A DNA stretch of 64,000 nucleotides, taken from positions 1 to 64,000 of the forward strand of contig CANJRD010000019.1 of the NCBI GenBank assembly GCA_947476695.1, given 5' to 3'. Below, in pieces: positions 33,347 through 41,344 of this stretch (position 1 is its first letter; each line of letters opens with the position of its first letter). Made by a program: the position numbers and the translations under genes. The notes under the pieces are model-generated. The model was given only the letters and a program-made list of their open reading frames with translations. It ran no database searches and was not told the DNA's origin. Source of the stretch: Rhodospirillaceae bacterium. GTDB taxonomy: Bacteria; Pseudomonadota; Alphaproteobacteria; Rhodospirillales; Rhodospirillaceae.

Positions 33347-34780
33347 ATGCAACCAATTTCACGACGCCAGGGACTCCACTTATTGGCCGTGGGGTCCGCT
33401 TCGGTGCTTGCCCGGCCGGCGGGGGCGCAGGGCAATCCGGATGTCATCATTGTCGGCGCAGGCTTGTCCGGCCTCTACGCTGCCTCCCTGCTCGAGGAGC
33501 AAGGCCTGAGAGTGCTGGTGCTTGAAGGCAAGCGCCGGGTCGGCGGACGTGTGTTCTCGGTCGACAATGTTCCAGGCCATCCTGAAGGTGGTGCGAATGC
33601 GATTGCCGGCCCCTACCCGCGCCTGCGCAGCATGGCCGAGCGCCTGAAGATTCCGCTGGTGGATCGCCTCGCGCGCGGTCCCCTCAAGCGCGAGCGCGCG
33701 TTAGTGATCGACGGCAAAGTGATATCTGCCGAGGCGTGGAAAGATTCACCGCGCAATCCGTTCCCGGACGACCTGAGGACGACTATGCCTTGGGAGTATA
33801 CGGGTAAGATCGTATCCGGGAGCGATCCGTTCACATCTCTGGACGATTGGTACTCAAAGGACTTCCAGTCATACGATGTGTCCCTGCACGACTTCCTGCG
33901 CTTGCGAGGCGCAACGGATGAGATCATCGAACTGGCGGTGAACACCAATTTCCCCGACGGCAATTCCGCGCACGACGTTTCGATGCTGAATATCTTCGCA
34001 CGTGACTTCGGACAGAAGTTCCGCGCCCGCTCCGGCCCGATCAACATGATCGGCAAAGGCGGCAACCAGCGTATTCCCGAAGGCATGGCGAGAACCCTCA
34101 AGACCGAGATTCGCCTAGGCACCAAAGTCGTGGGCTTACGGACCGACAAATCCGGCGTCGAGGTGCGTTGCCAAGACGGCACGAACCTTCACGCGCGCTT
34201 TGCTATCTGCACCGTTCCAGTACCTGTCGTGCAGCAAATCAGGTTCGACCCGGTTTTGACCGGCGTCCAGGCACGAGCCGTGAAGTCGATGCTCTATTCG
34301 CTCTGCACGCAAATCCACATTGTACCGACCAAGCCGTTCTGGGAAGACGACGGCCTGCCTCCTGGCATGTGGACCGATGGTCCGGCCGGCATGATCTCGC
34401 CAAATTATCCGGGCGATCGACCGGAGGAGATCACCAGCCTCACGGCCTACGCACGCGGGGCCAATGCGACCTATATGGACAGCATCGGACCCGAAGCCGC
34501 GAAGGCCGTGGTGGTGCGAGCCATTGAATCGGCACGTCCGGCATCCAAGGGACGCTTGAAGGCCATCCACGCCCATTCCTGGCAATTGGATGAATTCGCC
34601 ATGGGGGCGGACTTCATGATCTGGAAACCCGGCCAAATCTCGCAGTTCTATGGCAACATGTGGGCGCCTCACGGCCGCATTCACTTCTGCGGCCAGCATA
34701 CCGCGCCAAATGAATCCGGGATGGAAGGCGCGATGGAATCGGGCGAGCGGGTCGCGCTCGAGGTCCTGAAACAGATCTAG
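33347..34780 (+). CDS. Tat-exported flavin amine oxidase family protein
   Basis: 477 aa; the ATG at 33347 follows GGGGGGGACG. Twin-arginine signal (ISRRQGLHLLAVG...RPAGA). FAD-binding Rossmann motif VIIVGAGLSGLYAASLLEEQG at about 33-52, GG-motif VGGRVFSV, and the C-terminal FAD block (FCGQHTAPNESGMEGAMESG). Family: amino_oxidase (monoamine oxidase, L-amino-acid oxidase, protoporphyrinogen oxidase). Substrate unknown. A basic-aromatic cage cannot be judged by eye. It probably forms a transcript with the methyltransferase gene that begins ten bases after its stop. Confidence 0.9.
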   Translation: MQPISRRQGLHLLAVGSASVLARPAGAQGNPDVIIVGAGLSGLYAASLLEEQGLRVLVLEGKRRVGGRVFSVDNVPGHPEGGANAIAGPYPRLRSMAERLKIPLVDRLARGPLKRERALVIDGKVISAEAWKDSPRNPFPDDLRTTMPWEYTGKIVSGSDPFTSLDDWYSKDFQSYDVSLHDFLRLRGATDEIIELAVNTNFPDGNSAHDVSMLNIFARDFGQKFRARSGPINMIGKGGNQRIPEGMARTLKTEIRLGTKVVGLRTDKSGVEVRCQDGTNLHARFAICTVPVPVVQQIRFDPVLTGVQARAVKSMLYSLCTQIHIVPTKPFWEDDGLPPGMWTDGPAGMISPNYPGDRPEEITSLTAYARGANATYMDSIGPEAAKAVVVRAIESARPASKGRLKAIHAHSWQLDEFAMGADFMIWKPGQISQFYGNMWAPHGRIHFCGQHTAPNESGMEGAMESGERVALEVLKQI

Positions 34781-34790
34781 GACTTCGCGC

Positions 34791-35420
34791 GTGAGTATGT
34801 TGCGTCAGTTAAGCCTTTTCGTCCGTAAACGCATACCGAACCGAGCACGTTTTTGGTTGCGTCTGGCGCACCACGCCGTCCATCGCGGTCAGGCGTCGCA
34901 GCCATTGACGCGTGAGATGGTGGCCGACTGCCGTGTCTGTGCGTCGCGCCGTGAACTCCTCAAGGAACTTCCGCAGAACGGAAAGGTCGTCGAGGTGGGA
35001 ACCCACCGCGGCGATTTCGCGGAGCAGATCCTCGAGATCTGCAATCCTGCGGAATTGCATCTAGTCGATTTGGATTTTTCATTCCTGAAGCCGAGCGTGC
35101 GAAACGACGCGCGTGTGAAGCTGCTGCCGGGCTATTCGCACGAGGCCCTGTCCGCCTTGCCCGACGCCCAGTTCGACTGGATCTACATCGACGCCGATCA
35201 CACCTATGCATCGACCAAGAGGGACGCCGAGGCGGCGGCGGCTAAAGTGAAGCCAGGTGGATACCTCGTATTCAATGACTTCGCCCACGTCGATCCGTAT
35301 CTCGGCGCTTATGGCGTCCATCGCGCCGTGATCGATTTTGCACGGGAGAATGGATGGGCTTTCGCGTGGTTCGCCTTTGAACCGAACGCGCTCTACGACG
35401 TCGCTCTGAAACGCCGTTAG
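34791..35420 (+). CDS. Class I SAM-dependent methyltransferase (Methyltransf_24 type)
   Basis: 209 aa from a GTG at 34791 with AGGA eight bases upstream (an ATG lies two codons on). Cytosolic. SAM-binding motif I is KVVEVGTHRGDFAEQIL (about 64-80), acidic motif II LHLVDLDF, and the post-I aspartates in DWIYIDADHTY. Such enzymes methylate small molecules or glycan parts; substrate unknown. Translationally close to the amine oxidase gene and overlapping the opposing COG4315 gene by four bases at the 3' ends. Confidence 0.86.
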   Translation: MSMLRQLSLFVRKRIPNRARFWLRLAHHAVHRGQASQPLTREMVADCRVCASRRELLKELPQNGKVVEVGTHRGDFAEQILEICNPAELHLVDLDFSFLKPSVRNDARVKLLPGYSHEALSALPDAQFDWIYIDADHTYASTKRDAEAAAAKVKPGGYLVFNDFAHVDPYLGAYGVHRAVIDFARENGWAFAWFAFEPNALYDVALKRR

Positions 35421-36685
35421 GGGACGACCGCGATCCAGCTGACGAAGCCCACGCCGCCGGGTGACGGCATCCCCACATCGACCGGCGTGTTGGGAGGATC
35501 GACGTCGTAAATCTCGTTACCGATCATATCGCCCGGCTTCTTATCGCCGGTGTGGGAGTAGAGCGGAAAACCGCGATAGGCCCACTGGCGCACGCCGCCG
35601 TCGCGCTCGACGATAGACCAGTATCCCGCGGGCACGGCATCCGTCGGGGCCGTCACCAGCGGGCGTTCCTTGAGGCAATCGCCTTCGCAGCCGCGAATGC
35701 CCAGTTGGCGCCCGATACGCGCATCGCCGCGAATACCGGCGCGCAACGAGTGACCCTGCGGCGGCATTTGGCGATTGCGTTCATAAAGGACCATGCCGTC
35801 GGTTGTGGTGATGTTGACTCCGCCGAACATGTTGTGCCGGATGTCCATGTTGGAGGGCATGAAGTATCGCGCCGTCTTGGCGACCTCCATGGCGGGATCG
35901 ATACCTAGGCCGTGCACGTCGCCGACTTCCTTGTCGCCGTTGTACGTGAACAACGGATGACCTTTGAAGGCCAACTGCGGAATGCCGACGTCATACTCCA
36001 CCAGCGAGAAATCGCCCACGGGACGATCGAGCGCACCGGCAACGACCGGGATCCAGGTAGTGCAAGTATCCGGATAGCAGCGCGGGCCGGTCGCCGCCTT
36101 CACAGACCAGTACAGAGTCATGCCGGTCGCGTTGACAAGCGTCTCGGCCGCGCCATTGACCTTCTGCAGGATGCCGAAGCCGAATGGCGTTGCGACATCG
36201 CTGACATTCGTAAGCAATGCGATGTGCCATACGCCATCGACCTTGTCGCCCTTGACCTCGCCGACGCGCGTATCGCCGGCGAAGGTGTAAAGCGGCTTGC
36301 CGCGGAAGGCCCATTGCTTTGTGCCGTCCGCGCGATTGACGACCGACCATGTCGAAACCAGCCCGGCCGCATCACCGGCAACGATCAAGGGCTTCCACTG
36401 TTGGGCGCAGGCCGCGTCGCAAACAGAAGCCGTCACAGAATCCTTGTCATTGAAATAGACGGTGTGACCGATGGCATTGCCAAAGACCAATCGCATATTC
36501 GCGTTGCGCTCGTCGTTCTCGGTGAAGGCTGCCCGTAGCTCCTGGAACGTGACGCCCACGGGCGCAGCCAATTGCGCAGGAGACGACGGCGGAACAGCTG
36601 TCTGCTTCGCGCTTTCGCCACAGCTGCTAAGGCCAATCGTAAGGGCGACCGCAAAGATCGCCGGAATAACAAGACGCATTTTCAT
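35417..36685 (-). CDS. COG4315 (Lipoprotein_15) lipoprotein, cassette B
   Basis: 422 aa. Lipobox LSSC (Cys22), so anchored in a membrane, unlike the paralogues of cassettes A and C. Three Lipoprotein_15 units, longer than usual: Cys pair CDAACAQQW in unit 1, CYPDTCTTW in unit 2, CEGDCLKERP in unit 3; in the paralogues unit 3 has no Cys. Unit ends QWAFRGKPLYTF, QLAFKGHPLFTY and QWAYRGFPLYSH. An insertion of about 60 residues separates units 2 and 3, including LYERNRQMPPQGHSL. Last gene of cassette B; 32 bp after DUF1552. Function unknown. Confidence 0.85.
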   Translation of the reverse strand: MKMRLVIPAIFAVALTIGLSSCGESAKQTAVPPSSPAQLAAPVGVTFQELRAAFTENDERNANMRLVFGNAIGHTVYFNDKDSVTASVCDAACAQQWKPLIVAGDAAGLVSTWSVVNRADGTKQWAFRGKPLYTFAGDTRVGEVKGDKVDGVWHIALLTNVSDVATPFGFGILQKVNGAAETLVNATGMTLYWSVKAATGPRCYPDTCTTWIPVVAGALDRPVGDFSLVEYDVGIPQLAFKGHPLFTYNGDKEVGDVHGLGIDPAMEVAKTARYFMPSNMDIRHNMFGGVNITTTDGMVLYERNRQMPPQGHSLRAGIRGDARIGRQLGIRGCEGDCLKERPLVTAPTDAVPAGYWSIVERDGGVRQWAYRGFPLYSHTGDKKPGDMIGNEIYDVDPPNTPVDVGMPSPGGVGFVSWIAVVP

Positions 36686-36717
36686 ACTTGTACCTAAGCG
36701 CGAGACGCGCAGCCGAG

Positions 36718-38055
36718 TTAGGCGACGATGTCCGTGATGGTCTTGGTGGTGCGCATCGAGTCCGTGCCCCAGACACTGATCGGTAGGCCATAGGCTTGCT
36801 GCAGCGTGAGCCCGAGGCGGCTAGAGGGGTCGCCGTCCGCAGCCACGTGAAGTCCGGTCTTGAGGCGTCCACCCGCGCGACCGGCCGTCATGATCGGCAT
36901 GTCGTGGATGCTGTGATAACGCGCGTAGCTGGTGTCCGTGAAGATCAACAGGCCCATGCGGTCCAGCAGCGTGCTATCGCCTTCCCGAACACCGTCGAGC
37001 GTCTCGAGGAACGTCGCCAAGCCGCCCATACAACGACCGACAAACCAGCCGACGTTGGACTGATAACCAGTCTTCGGATCGGACGGCTCTTCATGGGTGT
37101 AGATGTGATGGGTCTGGGATTCACCCGCGCGCCGCAGCGACGAGTTGGAATCCCCAAACACCATGTTCACCACGCGTGTCTGGCCGCAGGCCAATGCATG
37201 CGCAAGCAGGCCGGCGAACAGGCGATGGTTTGTCGTCACCGCTTCGATCTCGGAATTTGCGGACTTCGCGTTAACATCGCCGGACGGAACGGTGCAAGAT
37301 TCCAGCGGCGCTGGCTTCTGTAATTCCGCCTCCACGCCCTGCTCCAACTCGCGCAGCGAGGTGAAATACTGGTCGAGGCGCTGACGGTCATTGGCACCGA
37401 GAGTCTTCTCGAAATCCTTGCGGCTTTCGGACACCGCCGACAGCGCGCTCTGGCGCAGCAGCGCCTTGGGGTCGGGTAAAAAGTTGGCCGCGTTCGGGTC
37501 GATGAAGCCCGAGCCGAAGATGCGCGTATAGAGCGCCAGCGGCGTAGCTTCGCCCGGATTGAGCTGATTGCCCTCGCGGCGGCTTTGCGTGTGGATCGGA
37601 TTGCCCGTGCAGCAGACTTCGATGGATTTGAAGCGCGTCTTCTTGCCGATCACGTCGGCGATCAGCGTGTCGACGGTCGGCGGCGTTGTATCGAAACCGC
37701 GCGGGGCTGAGCCCGCCGAGATGCCGACGCTGCCGGTGAAGTGGACCAGCAGCTGCTTGTCATCCAGAACCACGTTGGTGCCGGAGATGACGTTCATCTT
37801 CTTCTGGAACTTCTGCAGCGGTGCGAAGTCACCGCGCATCTCATAACCGGCCCCCACCTTCCCAGGCTTCCAGTTGCCCGGATTGGTGCCGCATCCCCAG
37901 AACCATGAGCCGAAGCACACCGGTAACGGTGCGCCCGTCGCGGCCAGCGCGGTACCGTTGTTGTCCAGGAAGCAATCCAGGAACGGCAGGCCGACCGACA
38001 CGGCGGCCCCATAAAGTGAACCGCGCAGCAGCGTACGGCGAGGAAGACGGGCCAT
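36718..38055 (-). CDS. Tat-exported DUF1552 (HXXSHH) protein, cassette B
   Basis: 445 aa. Twin-arginine start LPRRTLLRGSLYG, then the shared block PFLDCFLDNNGTALAATG. Motif HHIYTHEEPSDPK (H-x-x-T-H-E) replaces HXXSHH, as in cassette A. Also ACGQTRVVNMVFGDSNSSL and GTDSMRTTKTITDIVA at the C-terminus. The most diverged of the three copies: SWFWGCGTNPGNW replaces the WGMGHTPGHAI of A and C. Two bases separate it from the DUF1592 stop. Unknown function; likely partner of the upstream product. Confidence 0.9.
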   Translation of the reverse strand: MARLPRRTLLRGSLYGAAVSVGLPFLDCFLDNNGTALAATGAPLPVCFGSWFWGCGTNPGNWKPGKVGAGYEMRGDFAPLQKFQKKMNVISGTNVVLDDKQLLVHFTGSVGISAGSAPRGFDTTPPTVDTLIADVIGKKTRFKSIEVCCTGNPIHTQSRREGNQLNPGEATPLALYTRIFGSGFIDPNAANFLPDPKALLRQSALSAVSESRKDFEKTLGANDRQRLDQYFTSLRELEQGVEAELQKPAPLESCTVPSGDVNAKSANSEIEAVTTNHRLFAGLLAHALACGQTRVVNMVFGDSNSSLRRAGESQTHHIYTHEEPSDPKTGYQSNVGWFVGRCMGGLATFLETLDGVREGDSTLLDRMGLLIFTDTSYARYHSIHDMPIMTAGRAGGRLKTGLHVAADGDPSSRLGLTLQQAYGLPISVWGTDSMRTTKTITDIVA

Positions 38056-38057
38056 CG

Positions 38058-39761
38058 TTATTCTCCTGACTTCGCGAGCTTGGTAGCCACGGAAGGTTCC
38101 GAAGCAAGGCCGACAACAACTTCGGGCGGCGCCACGCGGTAGAACTGCGGATCGGTGACGATACGGCGCATCAGCTTCTTCACGCTGTACTTGTCGCCGG
38201 AGAAATCCGCCGTCAGCGTGTTCAGGAAAGCCGTCTCGTCACGGCTCAGCCGGCGACCGACGCCGTACGAAAGAACACGCCGAACGATGCAGGCCGGAAG
38301 CGCGGGATCTTCCTTCAACGCCTGCCCCATCGCGGCCGCGCCCTTGAAAGGCTTGCCGTTCAGGTCGCCGCTGACGTCGATCTCCGTTTCGTTCTCAACG
38401 GTGCGGAAAGCGCCGCTGGAATCGAACTGTTCCATGCTGAGGCCCAGCGGGTCGGTCATCTTGTGGCAACCCGCGCAGGCCGGCGCTGCCGCATGCGCGC
38501 TCAACCGCGCGCGCGCCGTGCGGTACGTGGGGTTCGACGTGTCGTCGACGAACTTGAAGTCGACATCGCCCGGCGGATCGGGAACGCGCTGGCAGAGGAA
38601 CACTTCGCGCAGCGCGCGGCCACGCAGCGTCGGCGAGGTGCGCCCCGGATGCGAATGCAGCGCGACAAAGCTGACTTGCGTCAGGATGCCCGCGCGCGGA
38701 TCGCCTTCGGGATACTCATAAGCCTGCCAGCCGCCGTTCGGATTGTTGATCGCTACGCCATAGATGGAGGCCAGCAACGGCGTCAGATAGGTCTTCCGCG
38801 TCGTGAACAGATCGCGATAGTCGCCACCCGCCAGCACTGAGTCGCTGATCGTGCGCAGCGTCTGGTCGGCCGCCTCGACCGAGATGTCCGGCGTGTATTG
38901 CGGATAGATCTTCGGATCCTTCGAGATCGTCTCGAACTTGTCGAGCTGCAACATATCGGCGAACAACGCACGCACGCCGGCGGTCAGGCGCGATGAGCGC
39001 AACATGCGATCAGCCTGGCGTTCGAGGCCAGCTTTGGTGTCCAGCGAACCATCGGCGGCAGCGGCGAGCAGTTCGCGATCCGGCGGTGCGTTCCACAGCA
39101 TGAAGCTCAGACGGGACGCCTTGGAGTAGGTATCCAGCTTCCAAGCACCCGCCTTCGCGGACTCCGGCACCGCGATCTCTTTGCGGAACAGGAACTCCGG
39201 CGAGATCAGCATACTGGCCAAGCTGTTTGCCAGACCGGCGTAGAAGTCGTTGCTGCTCTGAGCCGCGGTGGCGGCGACCGTCACCTGCTTCGCCAATTCA
39301 GCGTTGGTCAGGGGACGACGGAATAGCAGCTGCCCCACTTCGCCAAGGAACTTCGAGGCGCAGGCATCGTCGGTAGCGGTCGGCGTCGCCGGCTTGCAGG
39401 AAATCAGCATATCGCGATGCTGCGGATCGACCACCTGGGCGGCAATGGAGCGCGCCATGATGTCATATTGCTCTAGGCTGGACGCCGCGATGCTGGCGCG
39501 ACTGGTGCCGACTTCAAGCAGGCCTTCGTCGCGCACGCCCGGCGCGAAGCGCCCGCCAATCTCGATGGAACGGCCGAAGATGTCGGCGATGGTCTGACGA
39601 TATTGCGTCGCGCCCAGAACACGCACGGCAGCCGGACCGGCTTCGGAGGTCTCGGCCGCGACGACGCCATGCGTCGATGGCGCCATCGCCAAGGCCGCAG
39701 CGCACACCGCGCCGGCCGTTAGTGTCAGGCAACGGGAAAACATCTTCTTACGCATCTTCAT
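38058..39761 (-). CDS. DUF1592 multidomain protein with one haem-c motif, cassette B
   Basis: 567 aa; Sec signal without lipobox (MFSRCLTLTAGAVCAAALA...GVVAAE), so soluble or loosely bound, unlike the lipoproteins of A and C. Domains DUF1587 (ATQYRQTIADIFG), DUF1595 (FLGEVGQLLFRRPLTNAEL), DUF1592 (RLSFMLWNAPPDR), DUF1588 (PGRTSPTLRGRALREVFLCQ) and DUF1585 (IVRRVLSYGVGRRLS). Haem motif CAGCH at 429-433. The lipid anchor seems to have moved to COG4315 in this cassette. Its ATG overlaps the stop of the head gene by four bases. Confidence 0.9.
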   Translation of the reverse strand: MKMRKKMFSRCLTLTAGAVCAAALAMAPSTHGVVAAETSEAGPAAVRVLGATQYRQTIADIFGRSIEIGGRFAPGVRDEGLLEVGTSRASIAASSLEQYDIMARSIAAQVVDPQHRDMLISCKPATPTATDDACASKFLGEVGQLLFRRPLTNAELAKQVTVAATAAQSSNDFYAGLANSLASMLISPEFLFRKEIAVPESAKAGAWKLDTYSKASRLSFMLWNAPPDRELLAAAADGSLDTKAGLERQADRMLRSSRLTAGVRALFADMLQLDKFETISKDPKIYPQYTPDISVEAADQTLRTISDSVLAGGDYRDLFTTRKTYLTPLLASIYGVAINNPNGGWQAYEYPEGDPRAGILTQVSFVALHSHPGRTSPTLRGRALREVFLCQRVPDPPGDVDFKFVDDTSNPTYRTARARLSAHAAAPACAGCHKMTDPLGLSMEQFDSSGAFRTVENETEIDVSGDLNGKPFKGAAAMGQALKEDPALPACIVRRVLSYGVGRRLSRDETAFLNTLTADFSGDKYSVKKLMRRIVTDPQFYRVAPPEVVVGLASEPSVATKLAKSGE

Positions 39762-40882
39762 TTGCTCGCTACGGGACCGGGCGCAATGAACGCCGGCACC
39801 GCTTCAACAACATATGCCGTGGATATCTGACGGTTCTGGCCCGTCGCCGGATCAGGATCGGCGTCAGCGTGCTTCTTGAGGCCGTGATAGAGCATCGGCA
39901 GGTTGATCGACGTCGGGAACTCGAAGGCTTGCGCGCGGATCGCCAGCACAGTGTAGATCGGGTACCAGTATTCGTAGCCGCCCAGGATGCCCTTGAGATT
40001 GCCCTCCGGCGTCATCTGCAGGCGCAGGCGCGCCTTGCTGAAACGGAAGTCCGGATTCAGGCGCACGTCGGCGACAATGCGAATGTCCGTGGGATCGGTC
40101 ACGATCACGCCGTTCTCGATCTTGCCATGAATGACGTTGTGGCTACGCGGATCGGGATCGACGCGGAAGGTCATGTTCGCGCGAACTTCCGAGGTCGCGT
40201 CACGTGTCACGCGCTCAAGGGCGCGGTCGATCTTCAAGGTGACCTCGTTGCTGCCCTTCTCCGTCGTGATCGAGATCAGCCACGCCGGTGCCTGATCGCG
40301 CAGGATCTCCCAGTTCTGGCTCGGCCAGGTTGGGCGATAGGGCGGCGGCCCGCCGACATAGGTTCGAATGCAGCCGGTCACGCGATAGACTTCGTTGTCG
40401 ACACCCTTCTCGTGCGTGTCGGCTTCCTCGAAGTCCTCCGGCCCGTCTTTGCCGTCGAGATTGAAGCCGTAAGCGAGCTTGCTGCCGATCAGTTTCAGGT
40501 GCCCCGTGTCCGGCAAAGTGTCGGGATGGGCGTAAACGTTGTCCTTCCCGTTCCCCCGCACGACGACATAAGACTGCCAAGGGCGCTTCAGCGTGCCGTT
40601 ACCGGGGAAGTCGGCAAAAACCTCGTCGATCTCCTTTTGCGTCTTCCCGCTCTGCAGCAGCTCGCGCTTATAGAAATCGATCGCCTTCTCGTTCAGGCCA
40701 TCCGGACAATCGTTCGGGCCGCCGTAATAGGTGGCGTTGTGGAACCAGCTGACGGCAAAGGTCTTGGTCTCAGCATGCGCGGCAGCGCTTGCGAAAATGG
40801 CGAGGCTAAAAGTGGCCGCTGCCGTGCGCCGAAGCAGGGTCCGGATAGAGCCCGCCGACAGTCCAAAGGGTACGCGCACCAT
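39758..40882 (-). CDS. Secreted protein of no recognised family, first gene of cassette B (diverged)
   Basis: 374 aa if started at the ATG 40882; signal ends AAAHAE. Alternatives further upstream (TTG 40945) lack a ribosome-binding site. Diverged paralogue of the head proteins of cassettes A and C. Shared points: Cys in NDCPDGLN (DECPEGLN in A), LDG followed by a GVDNEVYRVTGC block (GIDNQMARLVGC in A), LISITTEKG where A and C have MILVEVTG, GKIENGVIVTDPTD (GKIKDGVLTTDRGD in A), and a late DPATGQN (DPKTGEC in A, losing the Cys). No family recognised. Same position at the head of the operon supports the same role with a different ligand (inference). Confidence 0.8.
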   Translation of the reverse strand: MVRVPFGLSAGSIRTLLRRTAAATFSLAIFASAAAHAETKTFAVSWFHNATYYGGPNDCPDGLNEKAIDFYKRELLQSGKTQKEIDEVFADFPGNGTLKRPWQSYVVVRGNGKDNVYAHPDTLPDTGHLKLIGSKLAYGFNLDGKDGPEDFEEADTHEKGVDNEVYRVTGCIRTYVGGPPPYRPTWPSQNWEILRDQAPAWLISITTEKGSNEVTLKIDRALERVTRDATSEVRANMTFRVDPDPRSHNVIHGKIENGVIVTDPTDIRIVADVRLNPDFRFSKARLRLQMTPEGNLKGILGGYEYWYPIYTVLAIRAQAFEFPTSINLPMLYHGLKKHADADPDPATGQNRQISTAYVVEAVPAFIAPGPVASK

Positions 40883-41344
40883 CGCCAAAGCCGCCGCCAA
40901 GAAGGTTAAGCCATCAAGGTGCGCGTACGCACAAACCCCTGACAAGACTTATCTTACTGCACGAACGCGGAATGAAATATCAGAACCTTGTGTTTTGGGC
41001 AGCGCGCTAGGCGGTCTTTGGCACACCAGGCGGGCACAAAAGCCCAGCCTGGACAATAATCTGCCTTGGGAAGCCGCTCTCACGACCGTCGTGCCCTTAT
41101 TCAGCGGCGCGCGCCCCCACCCACCCCCCGTGCAGCACCGCAGCCGGCGTGGCGCCCATCAAGAAAGCCAACCGTGGGGCTATGGCCAACGCCGTTCGAT
41201 CCCTCCTCGCCGGTTCTAGAATGCAGGATTCACGGACCGTACACGCCACACCGCGACCGCCCCCATCTGCCTTGAGTCCGCGAAGGTTCGCGTTCAAGTT
41301 GTTTGTGGACTCGAAACTGTCACCGTCCTGTCGGGGGAACATCA
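40883..41344. promoter_or_regulatory. Shared upstream region of cassette B and the fifth TonB receptor
   Basis: 462 bases without a convincing gene. An inverted repeat CACGA-N3-TCGTG (41081-41093) stands about 250 bases before the receptor ATG. The receptor ribosome-binding site is tgtcgggggaac (about 41328-41340). A CACCACCC-like C-rich run occurs at about 41110-41127. Small frames starting at 41066 and 41149 have no family signal. Confidence 0.4.
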
